In this document: positions 55,181 through 64,000 of the stretch, piece after piece | Layout: every line of letters begins with the position of its first letter | How positions within the stretch are numbered: position 1 is the first letter of the stretch | Assembly: GCA_930367205.1 (NCBI GenBank) | Contig: OV884015.1 | Span: 84,372,841 to 84,436,840 of the forward strand | DNA: 64,000 bases | Direction of reading: 5' to 3' | From: Acanthosoma haemorrhoidale | Lineage: Eukaryota > Arthropoda > Insecta > Hemiptera > Acanthosomatidae | The notes under the pieces: model-generated | The model's input: the letters and a program-made list of their open reading frames with translations, nothing else | The model's database searches: none | Told to the model about the DNA's origin: nothing | Translations under genes and position numbers: made by a program

Positions 55181-58100
55181 ACATGTATGTATATTCATTG
55201 GATTTGCAGAAATAAATTTTTTAGCAAGTTCATTTATCAGTGTTATTTTTTTTTTTTAATACTTAATCTCAAAGTAGAAGTATTTTGTATTTCCTTTTAT
55301 TTTTGTTAGTTCATAGTTTACTTTACACACCTTTCGGCATAAATGAAAGGTTTGTCACTATTTTTTCTGACATTTTGAATGATATAAATGAATGTGGTTA
55401 GATGGTGTGTTTAGGGCCATGGTTTATCAAAATGAAATTATTAAATTCATTGCGTTAGCCTGTGTGTTATATTTAAAATAAGTTGATGTAAGGTAAAAAA
55501 TCTTTGAATTTTATCAGTATGAATAAGTTCAATAGTTAGTTAAACCAGTCAGTAATCTTTCCATTTTTTAAGCGCAGCAAGATTAAAAGAAAGTACCAAA
55601 TCAATTTTAATAATAGAACGATTATTATTTTAACATTGTATTTTACAAAAAATCTATGTAAAATTCTACCCGATTGAAGTTAAACAGTCCTAAAAGCCGA
55701 ATGGGTCGATCCAATGTTCTAGGATAACAAATTGCCTTATAGTTTATTAAAAATATAGGATGTTAATGATGTGTGTTATAATAGGAAAAGCTAATTTGTT
55801 AGACTAGTAAATGTTATACACGTAATTAATGCTCACCACCATGCAAATTATTTTCAACAGATGAAGCTGCAGCAGCGTTCCATGCTGTTTTTCCCAGACG
55901 ATTCTTCACAGATAACAAATAGCTGAGAGACACTTGGTTTTCAAATGTTTATTTGTATTCTTGCAATTTTTAATTTTTTTTTTAAATATTCAATTTAGTT
56001 ATACATGTTATGTGCCATATACCAACTATCAAGGCCTCCCAGGGAGGTTGTCTTTTACATTACAATTTTTGTTTCATAGCTATGGTGCTTATTGTGATTC
56101 GTCTTATTACTAAATGATTTGGCAAATGGTCTGTCTTTTTCACGAGTGTAATTTACTCTTTTTATTTTCAATCTAATAGATATGTTTATTTAAAATTTTT
56201 GGATACAACTAATAATAATTTTCTGCGTGAATATGTACATGAAGAGTTTCTATTCGGTAAGACAAATCACTAAGGACAAAAATAGCTCATATTTTAACAG
56301 AATTTAGTTTCCTTAAAAGATTTGAATAATACGTTTTCAAGAAAAAATAATAATAGTAATTTCTATGTTTTTTTTGTTTTTTTATAAAAAAAAGTTAATT
56401 TTTTTATTTCTTCGATCAGTTGGAAAATTAACTTTATAACATTAGTGTAAAGACACATAAATAATATAAAGAATAATGTTGTTTTCAGTGTTATTGCATA
56501 GGTTCCTTTGTTATTCCTATAAGTGAAGTGAGTGACAATATAGAATAAAGAGTTTTTTTCAAAGCAAAGAGGTTTATTTTAGTGCTTTGTTGTACAAAGT
56601 TGCTATGACTATATAATTTTGGTTTGGAGCTCATTAATAGAATTTTCATTTGAAAATTACATAATTTCATTCATTCCTATTTGGTGCATCTTAAACCATT
56701 TAGGTACATATTATTAACAGCTGTACTTCAAACATTAATAATGTACTAGTCATCCTCAGAATCTGTGTATAGTCACAGACAGCATAAGGTTTTAGACTAG
56801 TTAGGTCTATTATTTCACCGCAGAATATATCATGGCACTTCGAAGGCAATTTATTTTATAGACTAACCAAATACGTTTTAAAATTTTAGTTAGTTACCAT
56901 TTTCGAAAGTTCATTATTTTCTTTCGCTAAGCTTACGATGGTCCAAGCAGTACAATGGTGGTTTCTTTTATCATTTTTAATTGATTCCAAACAATTTATT
57001 TGGATTTTTTGTTTCTCAACTTTATAATTGTGAGAAATTTTTTTGTCTCAAGAATACATTCTGTTATAATGGTTCAAACAGGGATAAAATTTATTAAATT
57101 CATAGTTGATAAAATAAAAACTTGTAAAAAAAAAAAATATATATATACAATTATATGCGTGTAATAAAATACCTATTTTTGGGCATAAAATTTCAAAACT
57201 TTTATTTATACCCTATCCTATTTATGATAGAAATCCTAAGTTTCCTATGTCCATACATATGCTACATCAGCATGTTATGTTTACAAATATTTATATTTTA
57301 TTGTATTCTAGCTGCAAAGTTATGAGTTCAGAACAGTAAATTAGGTATTATTATATTTTTCATATGACTGCCCCCCTCTTGGTACCTAGGGCACCCAGCC
57401 CCAATTACCAAGTTCTGGCCTGATAAGCCGGTTTTAGATTATTATGACAACTGATTTTTATCAGCTGCTATTTGTGTACCGAGAATCACGGAAAGTTTCA
57501 ATCATCATGGAAAGGTATAAGTTAAATTCAATATTTTTATTATTTTATAAAAAATAATCATTTATCTCCCTTTACTCTGTCCACTGCAAGGAATTAAACA
57601 TTTCTATTTTTCTTATTTCCTATATTTTTAATTTAAATCCATTCAATCTGGTACCCTCACGACAACACCCAAATCTATCGAAATGATTCCTACAATTTTT
57701 AATATTTTATTTTTAGTTATTAAGAGGAAAAATGACACTTTATTTTAAATTAAAAAATTTAATGGTTAAATGTGTATGTGTGGTTCTCGTACGTAAAGTT
57801 ATTGTTTTAAATGTTTCATATTTACAATTGTCTACTGATTTATAAAAATAATAAATATCTTATAAAAAAACATGAATATTCAGTGCTGTCAGGTTGAGCA
57901 TGATCTCCTATTATCCATCCCCCATGCTTCCATATTTAGTTCAACCTTTTGTGTAAAATTCTGACGACTAACAAACTTGGTTTTGTCTGGTTACTTACTT
58001 TCCCCATAATCTGTTTTCTGTGAAACCCATATATATATTTATACATATATGTGTTATAAACTTGGAAACGTCATGCATCAGTATGTAATAAGTAACTAAG

Positions 58101-58634
58101 AAGTTTAATTGGCACAATAAGAAAAAGATTAATAAAATTTTATAGTCAGTATATTTCAGCTTTCAATAATAAACATAGACAAAAAAAAAATTCACCAAAT
58201 TTTGTGAAACTAATATAAAAGTTTTACATTAATGACATAATACCATATTGGAAACATATACATCCCAATCGTACTAGCAATTAGGAGCCAAAGTATCTGC
58301 AGTAATGCATAGTTATCTCAAACTTAAATCTTAATAGTATTTATATTTACAAGTATTTATATTTATATATATTATTTATAATTTTTTATATTAAACCTTA
58401 CATTTATAGTTACAATTTGGCCATTCCACAAACATATACAAAGAATTAATTAACATGCAAGTATCTGCAATAATATGTACATATGTTATCTCAAATATTT
58501 AGATCATTAAGTAAAACAATTGAACAATCATCTTAAAATAAAACATAATGGTATTGCCCCGATAATATTTAGAATGCCTTATTATTTCTGTATTTTGCAA
58601 GTCTCTCCTGAACACGTTTGGGAAAACCTTCCCT

Positions 58635-60182
58635 TTAAGCAGCGCGTTTTCCATTTGTAGAAACCAGTCTGACATTTTGGAGTCTCTCCTGAAGACAAAT
58701 CACTTTTATCTCCGGATCGGAAGATTTCGAGGAAGCCTGGAGTTTGTGAAAGTTCTCCCTGTTGTTAAGGCCTGTAGAAATCCCATTATTCATAAGTTGC
58801 CTATTTTCAATGTTGTGGAGTTTCAAGGCATCTCTCAGGGTCAAAGTGCTGGAGGACTCCTTGATAACAACTTCATTCGATTGGCTGTTTTCTTTGTTGG
58901 ATTGTTCCGATCTGCATTTCACATTATCTTTCGGGAGCCTTGCCATTTTAAGTCTATCCTGGAGAGAGGATCCACTAGGAATGGATAGAAACTCATTTGG
59001 AGGGAGGTGGCTGTTTTCAATGTTGTGGAGTTTCAAGGCGTCTCTCAGGGTCACAGTGCTGGAGGACTCCTTGATAATAACTTTATTCGATGAATGGCTA
59101 TTTTCTTTGTTGGCTAGTTCTGGTCTGCATTTCACATTATCTTTAGGGAGCCTGGCAATTTTAAGCCTATCCTGGAGAGTGGATCCACTAGGAATGGATA
59201 GAAACTCATTTGGAGGGAGGTGGCTGTTTTCAGTGTTGTGGAGTTTCAAGGCATCTCTCAGGGTCATAGTGCTGGAGGACTCCTTGATAATAACTTTATT
59301 CGATGAATGGCTATTTTCTTTGTTGGCTAGTTCTGGTCTGCATTTCACATTATCTTTAGGGAGCCTGGCAATTTTAAGCCTATCCTGGAGAGTGGATCCA
59401 CTAGGAATGGATAGAAACTCATTTGGAGGGAGGTGGCTGTTTTCAGTGTTGTGGAGTTTCAAGGCATCTCTCAGGGTCACAGTGCTGGAGGACTCCTTGA
59501 TAATAACTTTATTCGATGAATGGCTATTTTCTTTGTTGGCTAGTTCCGGTCTGCATTTCACATTATCTTTAGGGAGCCTGGCAATTTTAAGCCTATCCTG
59601 GAGAGTGGATCCACTAGGAATGGAAAGAAACTCATTTGGAGGGAGGTGGCTGTTTTCAGTGTTGTGGAGTTTCAAGGCGTCTCTCAGGGTCAGAGTGCTC
59701 GAGGTCTCCTTGATGATAATATTATTCGATGAATGGCTGTTTTCTTTGTTGGATTGTTCCCGTCTGCATTTCACATTATCTTTCGGGAGCCTCGCCATTT
59801 TTAGTCTATCCTGGAGAGTGGATCCACTAGGAATGGATAGAAACTCATTTGGAGGGAGGTGGCTGTTTTCAGTGTTGTGGAGTTTCAAGGCATCTCTCAG
59901 GGTCAGAGTGCTCGAGGTCTCCTTGATGATAATATTATTCGATGAATGGCTGTTTTCTTTGTTGGATTGTTCCCGTCTGCATTTCACAATATCTTTCGGG
60001 AGTCTTGCCATTTTGAGTCTATCCTGGAGACTTGTTCCACTAGGAATTGAAAGGAATTCATTTGGAAGGATGTGGCTGTTTTCAGCATTGTGAAGCTTCA
60101 CCACATCTGAAAGTTTTTGAGACTTCTTAGAATTCATTGAAGAGTTTTTCCTTATAGTTTCCAATCTTTTTTGAGCACTCAT
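58635..60182 (-). CDS. KEN-repeat protein, copy E (515 residues)
   Basis: As copy C but with one additional second-type block (CRPELANKEN), giving six KEN sites. One block has Met in place of Val (SSTMT). The C-terminal domain matches copies C and D, without the nine extra residues of copy B. Confidence 0.8.
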   Translation of the reverse strand: MSAQKRLETIRKNSSMNSKKSQKLSDVVKLHNAENSHILPNEFLSIPSGTSLQDRLKMARLPKDIVKCRREQSNKENSHSSNNIIIKETSSTLTLRDALKLHNTENSHLPPNEFLSIPSGSTLQDRLKMARLPKDNVKCRREQSNKENSHSSNNIIIKETSSTLTLRDALKLHNTENSHLPPNEFLSIPSGSTLQDRLKIARLPKDNVKCRPELANKENSHSSNKVIIKESSSTVTLRDALKLHNTENSHLPPNEFLSIPSGSTLQDRLKIARLPKDNVKCRPELANKENSHSSNKVIIKESSSTMTLRDALKLHNTENSHLPPNEFLSIPSGSTLQDRLKIARLPKDNVKCRPELANKENSHSSNKVIIKESSSTVTLRDALKLHNIENSHLPPNEFLSIPSGSSLQDRLKMARLPKDNVKCRSEQSNKENSQSNEVVIKESSSTLTLRDALKLHNIENRQLMNNGISTGLNNRENFHKLQASSKSSDPEIKVICLQERLQNVRLVSTNGKRAA

Positions 60183-60188
60183 TTCCTC

Positions 60189-60735
60189 CTATAAAACAGA
60201 TATAAAATTATTATAATAATAGTTTATAGTCTTCAATTAGTTTTAACAAAGCAATTCTTACTTCCTATCCTAAATTTAATTGTACCATTTTAAAGGTGTC
60301 TTACATTTTTTATAACAAGAAATCTGTTTTATTCGCCCAAGAAAAAGAGTAATAATGGCCTTTGTATATTATGCATAAATATTAATTTTTTTTTTAAATT
60401 ATTGTTCTGCACATAATTAATGATATGTAATACCTTTAAAGAAACTATTGGGGGCTACACGTATATTTAACAATTTACAATATTCAGTTAATTTTAAAAC
60501 AGTATTCAGTAATTTAAATTGTGAAGTCTTAAATTAATTTGCATGTATAAAAAATCACGTTAAATTAAATTTTTTTTACTGATTATGGGACCACTTTTTC
60601 CATCAATTTATTTTTTTAAGGTTAGTGAAGTGTTTCATAATACATTTATTACAGGTTTATGTGCTAATGTGTAAATTATTATGGTTATTGCATATATTCT
60701 TAGAAAAATTAAATTCAAAATATACATATATAATT

Positions 60736-60780
<45 letters not shown>

Positions 60781-61825
60781 TAGAGCGAGAGAGTAAGCAG
60801 TAAAAAAGTAAGCTAAGTATGCAGTATCACACTTATAATAATAAAGTGTTTTAATGAGCTTGCTGATTACTCTCTCTTGATTGATTTCCTAAGTATTGTT
60901 TAATTACTTTTATTATCATACAAACATTATTATAAAGCAGTTTCAGCAATACACCTCATCGACGGGTACTGTACATGACAATGTGTGTTACATTACACAG
61001 AAATTAACTGTTGAATGATACTTTTTTTGTTTCAAAGGATTAAATTTATTTTTAAGTGGATCCACAATACAAAATATCAATGGTTGAGATAAGCTAGGAA
61101 TACGAAAATCATAACACTAACATGCAAATTGGAAACAAGATTTTAACGAATTTGTGTAATTATAGTTCAAATATACATATTTTTGATCTAGGACACCATA
61201 CCTGTAATTTGTTACTCTACTCGATATTAAAGGAAAAAATTTAATTTTTAATAACAAGTAATTAATTAATAAATTTCACGTTATAATTTACTATGGAATA
61301 ATTTTTGTTTTTAGCACCATAGGAACATTAAATATAACTATCTCGCAAAATATCATTTCTTATTCTAAAACACGGAATAAGTTATTTATTAATCAGGGAA
61401 ATGTAATTTATAATATGATATCCCACTCTATATGATAAAAATAATGTTTTTTTAATTATCAAGTAATTAATTATGTAATTAGTATGGGTATGTCATGTTT
61501 TATTGATTTGGCAATATTATCGTTATTATCGTCGGGTAATGAAATGGAATCTTGAAATAATATATCACGTGCATAGGTAAAGAAACAGAGGGCTCACTAA
61601 CGCCGTCCTAGACAAAGAGAAGAACAGTTGAGAGAACATAAGTGTTTCTTATTTTGAAAAAAAAACTTAGGAAACCCTAAAAATAATTAACACGAATATT
61701 TCAGTTTCGGTTATCTTAGTTTCCAAGAAATATAATAAAAAGAAGAAAAAAATATGAAAAATAATGCTGAAAGATACTATAAGCCTAAAGAATAAATTTT
61801 TTAATACATAATCATGATCACTTAC
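60189..61825 (-). other. intron of copy E with (AG)n tract
   Basis: Exon bases 60188 and 61826; (AG)n at 60738-60793. Confidence 0.55.
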
Positions 61826-62061
61826 CGTTGTTCGCTGGAAGCAAAAAGATCAAATGTAGAAATAGTCGTGAATCTGAACAAAGACTAACACTCAACACAG
61901 AAGCACCTATGCATACGTCAGGGCAAAGAATGCCATACACACGTACTACGGCTCTTCAGGAGAAAGCTACCTTTCTCGGCCAATGGGATGTCGTCTTACC
62001 CCACCCTTTAACTAAGCTGACGACGCTCTCTAGCGTCAAAATGATGTTACTATCGAAGTAG
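61826..62061 (-). promoter_or_regulatory. non-coding first exon and promoter-like region, copy E
   Basis: As at 23895-24130. The (TA)n tract at 62216-62242 has an internal CA step. Confidence 0.45.
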
Positions 62062-62837
62062 TTATTATTAAGTAATTAAAATTAAGAAAGACAATCAAAT
62101 TGATCATTAAAAACATAAAGAATTTAAAAATGGTACGAAGTGCCTATCCTTCCGTGGTACTTTCTGGTAAAATTGAGTTTATATTCACACTTCAGAGAAT
62201 TAAAACTGTTAGTTGTATATACATATATATATATATGTATATAGCTACTCCAATAGCGCTTCCTCGGATGAGTAGCCTCATCTTTATAATTTAACACTGT
62301 ATAATAAATCATTTTTACGACCACATTTTGGAGCATGCAGGTGGACGAACGACCTACTGCTGTATGTATGTACCTTTTAAATACAGTGAAATCGTTAACT
62401 TATTCCAAGTTATGAAACTGTATTCAAGATTTCGAATAGTGAAAAATTTATTTTTAGACTTATGAAATTGGAAATCGTATACAAACCATTATAAAATACC
62501 GAGCTAAGCCAAATGCAACAGATCTGGCTCTTGCCTGTGCCTGCCACGTGGTGAGAAATCATTGACGTGAAAATTAGCGTTCTAATTTTTTCTCGGGAGT
62601 AAAGAAAACATTTAAAAACAATGAAATCTGCTTAATAAGTCTCGCCATGAAGGTGTCGACGTAGATTTCCAAGAGTAGCATCTAGCAAGGAGTAAAGGAT
62701 AAAACCAGTACGTTGAAACTCTTAATATTTGTATATATCAGTGTTTTGCTTGTACATCATAATAAAGCTTTTCTATTTTTTTCTTTTACTTAAGATTATT
62801 TAAGACTTTTCTCTTATTTAACTGTCGAATGAGCACA

Positions 62838-63189
62838 ACATATTTGAAATTACATCAAGTAGTTAGGAAGATATGCCAGTTCAAAGAACGGTAATTTTTC
62901 CCATTTAGAAAAAAAATCGTGTTTTGGATTTTCAAGCCTTAGTTTTGCAATGTAAAATATATTATATAAAATAAATCGTATATTTGTATACTCTAAAGTA
63001 TCAAATATTGTTCCGGGTTTCATATGCGAACACTGGTAGAACAATTTACAACAAACATCATCTACTCTTTCATTCATTTTACCCTAAAGTATCTTGTTTA
63101 TAGCGCCCTTCTCGTTTATGGGAGGCTAAATCGTGGTTTTAATTATTACTGGATATCATTCTAACGACTTAATGTAATTTCAAATATGT
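62838..63189. repeat. 352-bp inverted-repeat element, unit E
   Basis: Copy of the element at 33721-34072. Confidence 0.5.
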
Positions 63190-63418
63190 GGCACCCATTC
63201 GACTCAAAATTTTATGCACTTTACTTTATAGAAATATAAAAGTTTAGGCGTTATTAGTGAAAAACTGAAAAAATACCGAAAATGTATAGGTTTTTGGGAC
63301 ACCCTTCATATAGAACCAGCAGAAAATTTGTTCAAACTGCAATAAACTCTTTTTACAAGGGTATGAAGAGACTAAAGCCGTTTTTGGCTTTCCGGGAATA
63401 ATTATCCTACAGACCATA

Positions 63419-64000
63419 TGTTGGTGTTTTTCTCTTAATTGGGTGGAGAGGAACCTCACAGTTCACTATACTGCTTATATTCATTTATTCCTCTGCCTAG
63501 CATATATTCAAAGTCCAAACTTCTTTACCTGACTCTTTCCGAATCTTTGTTCCTTCGCCTGAAAGCGATTGGAGATGTAAAAAAAAGAAACAAAATAAGT
63601 ACCGAAGAGGGTATTACTCTCTCATCTGTCCACTTGCCACTTGTCAATCTCTCTTTATAGCTGTTTTCCGGTTAAACTTTTCAGATGAAAGCAGTCTCAG
63701 CGGGGGTTGCTTTCGAGACGTTGGGAATGGTCAAAACAGATACGCCCACCTGTAGTGCGCAAAACTTTTATATCTCAACCTGTCCCAACACCGGATGACA
63801 GGATGACAAACTAACTGTGTTTTTTAATTTATACATAAAACAAATACTTTGAAATAGTTTTACCTAGGAGTGTTTTGTTCAGATATTTTTTATACTAGTG
63901 AACTTTTCCAAGAAATACCTAAAATAGGAGTTGATAATTTTATAAAAGGGGTTATCGGCCATAATTAAAAGATGGCCTAAGTAAGTATATTAAAGTGAAA
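63419..64000 (-). mobile_element. 3' part of decayed gypsy/errantivirus-like element, unit E (partial)
   Basis: LTR-like block 63419-63790 and the sequence inward of it. The integrase remnant lies beyond the window. Confidence 0.55.

Larger units (their letters stand above)
55181..64000. repeat. tandem segmental unit E (runs off the window)
   Basis: Same order as C and D up to the LTR-like block, then cut by the window. It has one more gene repeat than C/D. Its last 220 bp share two diagnostic states with unit A instead of B-D (see findings). Confidence 0.92.

Overview
The window is nuclear DNA of an animal, most likely an insect or other arthropod. It is strongly AT-rich and sparse in host genes, and full of decayed transposons of insect-like type: Ty3/gypsy, a copia element primed by initiator tRNA-Met, a mariner and non-LTR fragments. 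Two host-type loci can be supported. One is the last coding exon of a CELF/Bruno RNA-binding protein (+ strand, 12648-12775). The other is a tandemly amplified gene of unknown function (- strand) present in five copies.

Layout. 1-12647 is probably the last intron of the CELF gene, or includes much of it. It holds the 5' part of a gypsy element whose primer-binding site matches tRNA-Phe (1-4091), two decayed non-LTR retrotransposon fragments (about 4110-4800 and 10050-10690), a small hairpin element (8309-8430) and a dead mariner with terminal inverted repeats and a TA duplication (8682-9967). The CELF exon and its 3'UTR follow (12648 to about 13.8 kb).

From about 13.8 kb to the end lies a tandem segmental array of roughly 9.6-kb units, here called A to E (starts about 13802, 27066, 35911, 45537, 55181). 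Each unit joins, left to right: a segment homologous to sequence downstream of CELF; the single coding exon of the amplified gene on the - strand; its intron with an (AG)n tract; a non-coding first exon with promoter-like sequence; in B-E a 352-bp inverted-repeat element; and the 3' part of a decayed gypsy/errantivirus-like element (integrase, possible Env trace, LTR). Unit A is heavily rearranged: a 3.1-kb internally deleted gypsy element inserted at 16301-19442, the gene lost its 3' end and expanded its internal repeats, and a copia fragment replaces part of the old gypsy remnant. B-E are close to one another. Unit E runs off the window.

The amplified gene encodes a protein made of near-identical 71-residue repeats (213 bp of DNA). 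Each repeat carries an LQDRLKMARL-type motif and an NKEN motif resembling the KEN box recognised by the APC/C ubiquitin ligase. The copies have 12, 3, 5, 5 and 6 KEN-bearing repeats. I do not recognise the family. This repeat-number-variable, KEN-rich ampliconic gene next to CELF is the most interesting object in the window.
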